Assembly (NCBI GenBank): GCA_029257755.1
Contig: JARIAP010000148.1
Coordinates: forward strand, 1-5,658
Length of the DNA: 5,658 nucleotides
Direction: 5' to 3'
DNA from: Helicobacter sp.
GTDB lineage: Bacteria; Campylobacterota; Campylobacteria; Campylobacterales; Helicobacteraceae
Shown here in pieces: positions 1 through 5,378 of the stretch. Numbering within the stretch: the stretch's first letter is position 1; the number at the start of each line of letters is the position of its first letter. The notes beneath the pieces are model-generated. The model saw only the letters and a program-made list of their open reading frames with translations, did no database searches and was not told the origin of the DNA. The position numbers were made by a program, and so were the translations under genes.

Positions 1-775
1 TATGGAATCTTTTATTATTTATATCAAAATAATCACTTTTGCAATCATTACATAAATTAAAATCTTTCATGCTTGTATTATTTCTATCATATGGCAATGA
101 AAATAAAACGCTATATCTTGGACCACAATTTACACATGAAGTAAAAGCATAATTATAAAATCTATAATACCTGTTTTTAATATCATTTAAGCATGAATTA
201 CATATTTTAAAATCTAGTGGTAATTGCATTTGTAGTGTATTTTCATTGCTTATTTTTGATGGCAATACTTCAAATTTAAAATTATTTTTACAATGCAAAT
301 CGATATTATAAGTAAAAGATTCTATATATGATTGTTTTGGTATATATATAGAAGAAAAAATAGCATTTAAATGCTTGATTGATTCTAAAAAATTAACCTT
401 AACATTATCTAACTCTTCTTGTGTATATTTTTTATTATAAATAAAAAGTGCGATAAAGAATGATTTTAAGCTGTATAATGTTTTATTGTAATTAATATCA
501 CAATTAACAAAAAACATTACTTCTACACAATGACTTATATTCCTTACAAACCCATGTAAATCTAATTTTTTTGATAAATTTGCTATAAATGGACGAAATC
601 CAACTCCTTGTATATTCCCAAATATATTTATATTTAATCCAAATTCTTTATTGCTTTGCCTTGCCTGTGTTAAAAATATACTTAGAGATTCTATAAAATT
701 TTGTATATTTATTAATTCTAAACTATCTTTATTTTTAATTATATAAATTTGCTTATTATTGTTTTTATCTTGCAT
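1..775 (-). CDS. hypF: Carbamoyltransferase HypF, N-terminal part (runs off left edge)
   Basis: HypF carbamoylates the C-terminal cysteine of HypE using carbamoyl phosphate and ATP, the first step in making the cyanide ligands of [NiFe] hydrogenase; it acts in the cytoplasm. The 258 visible residues hold two family hallmarks. The first is an acylphosphatase-like core with the GNIQGVGFRPF motif at about 53-63 (catalytic Arg61) and GFVRN at 75-79 (Asn79). The second is HypF zinc fingers: C192/C195 and C214/C217 form finger 1, and C242/C245 open finger 2, whose last pair lies beyond the edge. The stretches NCGPRYS, LPYDRNNTSM and KRFH around them are typical of HypF. The YrdC-like and Kae1-like domains are off-window. 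The ATG at 775 is the only ATG/GTG/TTG upstream of the core. It gives about 38 more N-terminal residues than E. coli HypF as I recall it, and a roughly 45-residue insertion precedes the zinc fingers. Ribosome site is weak. GC is about 21%. The gene follows nikD by 154 nt on the same strand and has its own likely promoter. Confidence 0.95.
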   Translation of the reverse strand, partial: MQDKNNNKQIYIIKNKDSLELINIQNFIESLSIFLTQARQSNKEFGLNINIFGNIQGVGFRPFIANLSKKLDLHGFVRNISHCVEVMFFVNCDINYNKTLYSLKSFFIALFIYNKKYTQEELDNVKVNFLESIKHLNAIFSSIYIPKQSYIESFTYNIDLHCKNNFKFEVLPSKISNENTLQMQLPLDFKICNSCLNDIKNRYYRFYNYAFTSCVNCGPRYSVLFSLPYDRNNTSMKDFNLCNDCKSDYFDINNKRFH

Positions 776-809
776 ATTTTACTTTTAAATAAAAATTACT
801 TTGTATTTT

Positions 810-825
810 GCAAATAATTATAACA
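810..825 (-). promoter_or_regulatory. Probable hypF promoter (extended -10)
   Basis: On the minus strand, TG-T-TATAAT lies at 825-817, a perfect extended -10 element, with the likely transcription start near 810 and a leader of about 35 nt before the hypF ATG at 775. No TTGACA-like -35 box is seen at the right distance, which is usual for housekeeping promoters in Campylobacterota. The -10 box lies inside an 8-bp inverted repeat (815-836). Confidence 0.55.
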
Positions 826-836
826 GAATATAATTA
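815..836. repeat. 8-bp perfect inverted repeat over the hypF -10 box
   Basis: TAATTATA at 815-822 and TATAATTA at 829-836 are exact reverse complements separated by 6 nt. The left arm on the plus strand is the hypF -10 region read in reverse. It could be a repressor site, but both arms are pure A/T, so chance is a real alternative in this background. Confidence 0.35.
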
Positions 837-929
837 CTATTGTTCTATATTAATTATATAAAAAAACAATACAAACTAAAGCCAAATACTATTACAAATA
901 TAGCTAAACAATATAAAGAGTATATATGT

Positions 930-1688
930 TTATTGTCTTATATTATTTATCTTATGTAAATATTTGCTTACAAGAATCTTTGAATATTCATGTTTCATGG
1001 CATTTATGTTTATTGCAGGAGTTAGCTCAAATGTTTCTTGTATTTTACCATCTTGCATAATTATAATGTTATCTGCCATTTTTAATGCCACCTCTATATC
1101 ATGCGTTATTAACAATATCCCAATACCATTATTCTTTTGTAATCTTTTTAGAATCTTTAATATTTTATATTGTGCTATCAAGTCTAAGCTTGTTGTAGGT
1201 TCATCTGCTATTATAAATGGTGCTTTTGTTAGTAAGGCTAATGCTATCATTATTCTTTGTAACATTCCACCACTCATTTCAAATGGATACAAATTTAATA
1301 CATTTATATCTAAATTTACTTCTTTTAAGGCAGATTCTATATCATTTTGATTGCATTTTATTTTTGTAGCATTTACACTTTCTTTTATATGAGAATTTAT
1401 TGAATACAATGGATTAAAGCATGTTTGTGGATTTTGCATGATACTTGCAAATATCTTAGCACGAGATTTATCTGGGTTAATTTCTGTTTCATTTAAATAA
1501 AATCTACCATCAACTTTTGTTATATTATTTGGTATTAAACCTTGAATTGAGAGTGTAGTTAATGTTTTGCCACTACCACTTCTACCAAATAAAATAGTAG
1601 TTTTGTAGCTTTCTATATAAAAGTTAATATTATTTATTAAGTATCTTCCATTGTGTTTTAATGTTAGATTTTTTATATGCAATTTCAT
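930..1688 (-). CDS. nikD: Nickel ABC transporter ATP-binding protein NikD
   Basis: Cytoplasmic ATPase that powers the NikBC channel. At 252 residues it matches the roughly 254 of E. coli NikD and lacks the long C-terminal oligopeptide-transporter tail. Motifs in order: Walker A GRSGSGKT at 35-42, Q-loop Gln85 in IMQNP, signature SGG at 139-141 inside FEMSGGMLQR, Walker B FIIADE at 158-163 with catalytic Glu163, D-loop SLD at 167-169 and switch His196 in THD. The blocks YPFEMSGGMLQR and PFIIADEPTT are nearly those of E. coli NikD, which supports NikD rather than NikE or a Dpp/Opp ATPase. All catalytic positions are intact. The ATG at 1688 lies 7 nt after the nikC stop with little sign of a Shine-Dalgarno, so translation probably depends on coupling to nikC. 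No nikE follows; the next gene is hypF. Confidence 0.93.
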   Translation of the reverse strand: MKLHIKNLTLKHNGRYLINNINFYIESYKTTILFGRSGSGKTLTTLSIQGLIPNNITKVDGRFYLNETEINPDKSRAKIFASIMQNPQTCFNPLYSINSHIKESVNATKIKCNQNDIESALKEVNLDINVLNLYPFEMSGGMLQRIMIALALLTKAPFIIADEPTTSLDLIAQYKILKILKRLQKNNGIGILLITHDIEVALKMADNIIIMQDGKIQETFELTPAININAMKHEYSKILVSKYLHKINNIRQ

Positions 1689-1695
1689 AATATTT

Positions 1696-2541
1696 CTAAT
1701 GTAAATTTTTTAAATCTAAATCAAAATAATCTCTTAAACTATCACCAAACATATTAAACAACGCAACACATATAAATAATGCAAAACCCGGATACATTAA
1801 AAGTTCTGGATTACTCCATATAAAATCCTTAGAATCACTTAACATAACACCCCATTCTGCTTGTGGTGGTTGAACGCCTAATCCTAAAAATGACAATCCA
1901 GATATATGTAACATAATATGTCCTATATCCATTGTAGCTAATACAATACATTGAGTAAAAATTGGCATAATCATATTTTTTTTGAAATTCTGCCATGAAC
2001 TTGCACCATATACTTGTGAAAGCAACACAAATTCTTTGTTCTTCAAGGTAAATACAACACTTCTTACAATTCTTGCATACCATGCCCAATGTGTTAAAGC
2101 AATTGCTAATATAACATTTTCTAATCCTGAGCCAAGAATTCCAACTAAAAACAAAGATAATATAATTGTTGGAATACTTAAAAATATATCACAAACACGC
2201 ATAATGATTTTATCAATATTTCCGCCAAAAAAACCTGAAACACTACCCATACAAATACCAATACACAAAACAATACATAACACAATAAAAACAGATGATA
2301 AAGAAATTTTTGCTCCATATATTAACCTTGTAAAAATATCTCTACCTAAATGATCTGTGCCTAACCAATGATTAATGTCTATTTTTGCAAATTTATTATC
2401 TAAATTTATAGAATCTGGTGAATATGGAATATACATAGGAGAAATAATTATAAAAACAACAAGGGCAATTATTAAAAAAAGAGATATAATCCCCATAAAT
2501 GAAAGTTTTTTTCTATATGGGTTAGCTACTTTTTCTTTCAA
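1696..2541 (-). CDS. nikC: Nickel ABC transporter permease NikC (TTG start)
   Basis: Second inner-membrane permease of the nickel importer, pairing with NikB to form the translocation path. It is 281 residues against about 277 for E. coli NikC. It has a first membrane helix at about 16-35, the family motif WLGTDHLGRD at 59-68, further hydrophobic helices at about 80-105, 120-150, 195-220 and 248-268, and the EAA loop around YGASSWQNFKKNMIMP (178-193), which docks on the ATPase. The C-terminal block GLSFLGLGVQPPQAEWGVMLSDS (215-237) and the LFNMFGDSLRDYFD tail are strongly NikC/DppC-like. The start is TTG: an in-frame TGA at 2559-2557 and the absence of any ATG or GTG between it and the conserved N-terminus rule out a longer form. 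An AAAAGGA ribosome site lies 6 nt upstream. It begins 20 nt after nikB and ends 7 nt before nikD. Confidence 0.92.
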   Translation of the reverse strand: MKEKVANPYRKKLSFMGIISLFLIIALVVFIIISPMYIPYSPDSINLDNKFAKIDINHWLGTDHLGRDIFTRLIYGAKISLSSVFIVLCIVLCIGICMGSVSGFFGGNIDKIIMRVCDIFLSIPTIILSLFLVGILGSGLENVILAIALTHWAWYARIVRSVVFTLKNKEFVLLSQVYGASSWQNFKKNMIMPIFTQCIVLATMDIGHIMLHISGLSFLGLGVQPPQAEWGVMLSDSKDFIWSNPELLMYPGFALFICVALFNMFGDSLRDYFDLDLKNLH

Positions 2542-2554
2542 ATTGAATCCTTTT
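2539..2554 (-). promoter_or_regulatory. Ribosome-binding site that fixes the nikC TTG start
   Basis: AAAAGGA at 2554-2548 on the minus strand is followed by a 6-nt spacer and TTG at 2541-2539. An upstream ATG (2561-2559) is in a different frame and stops after 12 codons, so it is not the nikC start. The in-frame stop at 2559-2557 leaves TTG as the only credible initiator. Confidence 0.75.
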
Positions 2555-2561
2555 ATTCATA

Positions 2562-3512
2562 TTAAAGTATATTTGAATCTTCTATATTTTTTCTTATACG
2601 AGGATCAAGAAAAGCGTATAAAATATCCACAAGTAAATTGCATAAAGAAAATATAAAACACATTATAACCACAAAGCATTGAATAACTGGATAGTCATGA
2701 TTTGATATTCCTTGAATACTATAGTAGCCAATTCCGGGTATAGCAAATATACTCTCAACAATCAAAGCTCCACCTATCAACTCACCCAAATACATACCAA
2801 GTGCAGTTACAATGGGTAGCATAGCATTATAAAAAATATGTTTAATTGTTATTTTTCTATTACTTAAACCACGCAATGAAGCATATAAAATATACCTTTC
2901 TTTTGATACTTCAAGCATATTTGTGCGAATTAAACGAATATTAATGCAAATTGACATAAATGCTATGCTTATAGAAGGTAATATAAAAGATTTTATCCCA
3001 TCAATTCCAAGTGGTGGTAACCAATTTAATGTTAATGAAAATAGCATTATAAGTAAAAATGCAAACCAAAAGTTTGGGATACAAACACCAATAAAACAAA
3101 ATAATCTTATTATAAAATCTGGTATCCTATCCTTATAATATGCAGATATTATGCCTAATGGGATTGATATAAGCAGTGTTAATACAAATGACAAAAAAGT
3201 TAATATAAGTGTATTTGGTAAATAATATAAAAAATCATTTAATACTTCTCTATCTGTCATATAAGACCTACCAAAATCAAGTGTGATTGCCTTTTGCAAC
3301 CATAATACATACTGCTCTAATATAGGTTTATCTAAACCAAAGTCTTTATAAATTTCATTTATAACTTCTGGAGTTGATTGTAAATTTGAGTTTATTATAT
3401 ATTTAGATACTGGATCTGTATTGTTTAGCCTTAAAAGATAAAATATTATAAACGAAGCTATTAACAATATAGGAATTATAATAAAGATTCTCTGTATAAT
3501 ATATTTCAACAT
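2562..3512 (-). CDS. nikB: Nickel ABC transporter permease NikB
   Basis: Inner-membrane permease, partner of NikC, of the Opp/Dpp/Nik family. It is 316 residues against about 314 in E. coli NikB. An N-terminal helix spans about 9-28 (preceded by the usual LKYIIQRI), then a periplasmic segment with DFGLDKPILEQYVLWL at 57-72 and DFGRSY at 79-84. Further helices lie near 101-125, 134-161, 175-192, 233-255 and 277-300. The EAA coupling loop is at about 211-233 (ASLRGLSNRK...NAMLP), and the helix block GGALIVESIFAIPGIG (247-262) is diagnostic of the family. The ATG overlaps the nikA stop by one base (TAATG), so translation is probably coupled; a GGGAG about 12 nt upstream, inside the end of nikA, may help. 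Assignment as nickel-specific rests on its operon partners, because family permeases for peptides look alike. Confidence 0.92.
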   Translation of the reverse strand: MLKYIIQRIFIIIPILLIASFIIFYLLRLNNTDPVSKYIINSNLQSTPEVINEIYKDFGLDKPILEQYVLWLQKAITLDFGRSYMTDREVLNDFLYYLPNTLILTFLSFVLTLLISIPLGIISAYYKDRIPDFIIRLFCFIGVCIPNFWFAFLLIMLFSLTLNWLPPLGIDGIKSFILPSISIAFMSICINIRLIRTNMLEVSKERYILYASLRGLSNRKITIKHIFYNAMLPIVTALGMYLGELIGGALIVESIFAIPGIGYYSIQGISNHDYPVIQCFVVIMCFIFSLCNLLVDILYAFLDPRIRKNIEDSNIL

Positions 3513-5107
3513 TATTCATAAAACTCCCAAAATGGTATTTCAAATGCGTGTATATCAGGAGATATACCTTTTATACCTTTTCTTGAAATAACTTTATTTG
3601 TATCATAAGTTAATGGTATATATATCTGTGTTTCATAAATCATGTCAAGAAGTGATGATACTTTATGTTTTAACTTTGTATTATTTATAGAATCTAATTT
3701 ATTTGCTTGTATATCGTAAGGACTTTGCATTATATCTTGTATTGCGGCATCTATTAATGGTTTTTGTTTTAATGCCTTTTGAGCTATATAATCAGTATGC
3801 CCAACATTTCTCATTGAATTAAGAAATGTAAATGGCTCATATGGTATTCCCCATGTTTGACTAAAACATATATCAAAATTTCCCTTTAATTGCTTATTGT
3901 GATATATTGTCGCTTCATTTGGTATTAATTGCAAAAAGATTCCAATTTCCTTTAATTGTGCTTGCAATATTTCTGCTATTGCCTTTTGTATTGGATTATT
4001 TGCTATAAAATTAATGTTTAAACTTAATCTTTGATTGTCTTTGTAAAAAAACCCATCATCTTTAAGCATATAACCTAATTTTATCAATTTATCTCGTGCT
4101 AATTTCTTATTGTATAATAACGCTTTATAATGTTTTGGCTTTGAATATGGCATATTTAAAGCAAATAAATACGGAGCTACTTGTTGATAATTATAATATA
4201 CAGATTTAATAATTTTTTCTTTATCAATACCTAAAGCTAACACTTCTCTAAAATCTTTTGACTTTATATGTTTGTTGTTTGGGTTAAGAACTAGCATTGT
4301 AGTAAAAACTGGAGGGCTTATAAATGCTTGAAAATTATTTGTTTTTTCAATATCTTTAAAAATTTCAATTGGAATCTCACTAGAACCATATATTAAATCA
4401 ACTTGCTTTGTTTTTAATGCTATAATCTTTGCATTTGAATCAACAATAACTTTTGTAATTATTTTATCAAAATAGATTCCATTATATCTTGATTTATCCC
4501 AATAATTTGGATTTTTAATAAATGTATCGCTAATACCAACTTTTGTTTCAACAATCATATATGGACCTGTGCCTATTTGTTTTTTGGGCTTGTTTTTTGA
4601 TAAATCTAAGTCATCTGGAAACATGCTTGGTGCAAGAAATCTAAATGGTCTAATCAAAGACAATTCATTTAGTGTTGCTATATATGGTTGTTTTAAATGT
4701 AATTCAATAGTATATTTATCAATTACTTTTACATAGTCTATTGCCATAACTAATGCTGACCAAGAATGTTTTGCTTTATTTATCAAAATTGATTTAAAAT
4801 TTTTCTCTACTGCATAAGCATCAAATTCTTCTCCATTTGAAAAATTTACATTTTTTCTCAAACTAAATATATATGTCTTCCCTAAATCTTCAATTTTCCA
4901 TGAAGTGGCTAATGATGGGATTATATTTCCATTTCTATCTGTCTTTACAAGTCCTTCATATATCATATTTTGTGCATACAAATGATTTTGGTAGCCTTGA
5001 GGATTCATATCCCCCACATTTTGTGATACAGCCATATATAATATATTTTCTGCTAAAATAAATCTATGGCTAAATAACACTATAAATAATACAATTTTTT
5101 TAAACAT
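3512..5107 (-). CDS. nikA: Periplasmic nickel-binding protein NikA
   Basis: Solute-binding protein (SBP family 5) that captures a nickel chelate in the periplasm and delivers it to NikBC. It is 531 residues against 524 in E. coli. It starts with a Sec signal peptide (KK then hydrophobic, likely cleaved after FILA at 19) with no lipobox cysteine, so it is soluble. Similarity to E. coli NikA runs the full length: PSLATSWKIEDLGKTYIFSLR (64-84), LIRPFRFLAPS (151-161), IGTGPY (178-183), VFTTMLVLNP and the C-terminal FDICFSQTWGIPYEPFTFLNSMR. By this alignment the residues contacting metal or chelator are kept: Arg153 (E. coli mature Arg137), Trp419 (398), Tyr423 (402) and the metal ligand His437 (416); E. 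coli Arg97 corresponds to Lys113. This argues for nickel rather than peptide. Start at 5107 has AAGG 7 nt upstream and a strong promoter before it. Confidence 0.94.
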   Translation of the reverse strand: MFKKIVLFIVLFSHRFILAENILYMAVSQNVGDMNPQGYQNHLYAQNMIYEGLVKTDRNGNIIPSLATSWKIEDLGKTYIFSLRKNVNFSNGEEFDAYAVEKNFKSILINKAKHSWSALVMAIDYVKVIDKYTIELHLKQPYIATLNELSLIRPFRFLAPSMFPDDLDLSKNKPKKQIGTGPYMIVETKVGISDTFIKNPNYWDKSRYNGIYFDKIITKVIVDSNAKIIALKTKQVDLIYGSSEIPIEIFKDIEKTNNFQAFISPPVFTTMLVLNPNNKHIKSKDFREVLALGIDKEKIIKSVYYNYQQVAPYLFALNMPYSKPKHYKALLYNKKLARDKLIKLGYMLKDDGFFYKDNQRLSLNINFIANNPIQKAIAEILQAQLKEIGIFLQLIPNEATIYHNKQLKGNFDICFSQTWGIPYEPFTFLNSMRNVGHTDYIAQKALKQKPLIDAAIQDIMQSPYDIQANKLDSINNTKLKHKVSSLLDMIYETQIYIPLTYDTNKVISRKGIKGISPDIHAFEIPFWEFYE

Positions 5108-5114
5108 AAAATAA

Positions 5115-5118
5115 CCTT
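5115..5118 (-). promoter_or_regulatory. nikA ribosome-binding site
   Basis: AAGG on the minus strand, 7 nt before the nikA ATG, within TTAAGGTTAT. It supports the chosen start together with the signal peptide that begins directly at this ATG. Confidence 0.65.
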
Positions 5119-5131
5119 AATTTTTATGATA

Positions 5132-5160
5132 ACTATAACTAAAAAATATTACAAAGTCAA
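5132..5160 (-). promoter_or_regulatory. Promoter of the nikABCD operon
   Basis: On the minus strand TTGACT (5160-5155) and TATAGT (5137-5132) are separated by exactly 17 nt, a near-consensus sigma-70 promoter. Having both boxes is unusual in this type of genome. Transcription would start near 5125, giving an 18-nt leader before the nikA ATG. The -35 box lies in the middle of the inverted repeat proposed as an operator. Confidence 0.7.
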
Positions 5161-5173
5161 TATTAGTAATATT
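5145..5173. promoter_or_regulatory. Candidate NikR operator over the nikA -35 box
   Basis: AATATTAC at 5145-5152 and GTAATATT at 5166-5173 are perfect 8-bp inverted repeats with a 13-nt spacer. Inside them, TATTA (5147-5151) and TAATA (5167-5171) are 15 nt apart, which fits the pattern TRWYA-N15-TRWYA known for Helicobacter NikR. The site's centre (5159) coincides with the -35 element, so an occupied site should block RNA polymerase. NikR is the nickel-responsive repressor of nik genes in E. coli and in H. hepaticus. A second nested palindrome, AATATTA-G-TAATATT, occupies 5159-5173. The arms are A/T-rich, so chance cannot be excluded. Confidence 0.5.
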
Positions 5174-5245
5174 AAATGGTTATTGTTTTATTATTTAACA
5201 TATGTTTATTGTTGTAAATTATTTTTTGTATATTATTTATTAGCG

Positions 5246-5257
5246 TAATTATAATTA
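5246..5257. repeat. 12-bp palindrome upstream of the receptor promoter
   Basis: TAATTATAATTA is a perfect 12-bp palindrome located where the -35 region of the 5273-5278 promoter would be. It loosely resembles A/T-rich Fur-type sites, but nothing else supports that. The same gap also holds the 10-bp palindrome AACATATGTT (5197-5206) flanked by two copies of TTATTGTT (5180-5187 and 5206-5213). Confidence 0.3.
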
Positions 5258-5272
5258 AAATAAAAATTAAGG

Positions 5273-5278
5273 TATAAT
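5273..5278 (+). promoter_or_regulatory. Probable -10 box of the chemoreceptor gene promoter
   Basis: A perfect TATAAT on the plus strand, with transcription expected to start near 5285, giving a leader of about 70 nt. No -35 consensus is seen; the upstream DNA is A/T runs, which is normal for this group. I find no sigma-54 (GG-N10-GC) or sigma-28 pattern, although chemotaxis genes sometimes use them. Confidence 0.5.
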
Positions 5279-5309
5279 ATGATTCTTTAATTATACATAG
5301 GAAACTTTT

Positions 5310-5378
5310 ATGTATTTTTATAATTTTATAATTATTGTTTTTACGGAGATTTTATATGGTAAAAAGCATAAAAACTAA
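5310..5378 (+). CDS. Possible 22-codon leader ORF overlapping the receptor start
   Basis: A small ORF begins ATG at 5310 with a good Shine-Dalgarno AGGAAA (5299-5304) 5 nt upstream and ends TAA at 5376-5378. It encodes a hydrophobic N-terminal half (MYFYNFIIIVF) and a lysine-rich end (GKKHKN). It is in a different frame from the downstream gene and overlaps its first 23 bases, so ribosomes translating it would cover that gene's ribosome site. It could be a regulatory leader peptide or a small membrane peptide, or just a chance reading frame in AT-rich DNA. No family is recognised. Confidence 0.25.
   Translation: MYFYNFIIIVFTEILYGKKHKN

Larger units (their letters stand above)
776..929. other. 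nikD-hypF intergenic gap
   Basis: This 154-nt AT-rich spacer separates the nikD stop from the hypF start. It contains the hypF promoter candidate and an inverted repeat over it (described separately). I see no coding remnant of nikE and no GC-rich hairpin that would make a convincing intrinsic terminator. There is a T7 run on the minus strand at about 860-867, but without a strong stem before it. Readthrough from nikD into hypF is therefore possible. Confidence 0.6.

Noticed and set aside
840..929. Possible intrinsic terminator after nikD (T run on the minus strand near 860-867)
   Set aside because: No stable stem precedes the T run; A/T tracts are expected by chance here.
776..929. Remnant of nikE between nikD and hypF
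   Set aside because: The gap is only 154 nt and shows no Walker, signature or other ATPase motif in any frame I read.
964..1350. 128-codon open frame on the plus strand inside nikD
   Set aside because: It is antisense to a gene with every ABC ATPase motif intact, has no convincing ribosome site and encodes no recognisable domain.
1835..2656. Open frames of 84-123 codons on both strands within nikC and the nikB end
   Set aside because: They are alternate-frame readings of well-supported permease genes, with no family resemblance and poor starts.
2923..3138. 71-codon plus-strand frame inside nikB, and the similar 62-codon frame at 4873-5061 inside nikA
   Set aside because: Both are antisense to clearly conserved coding sequence and look like products of low GC content.
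2562..3512. Dipeptide/oligopeptide transporter assignment for the permeases
   Set aside because: Permeases alone are ambiguous, but the NikA-type binding residues, the NikD-type ATPase and adjacent hypF favour nickel.
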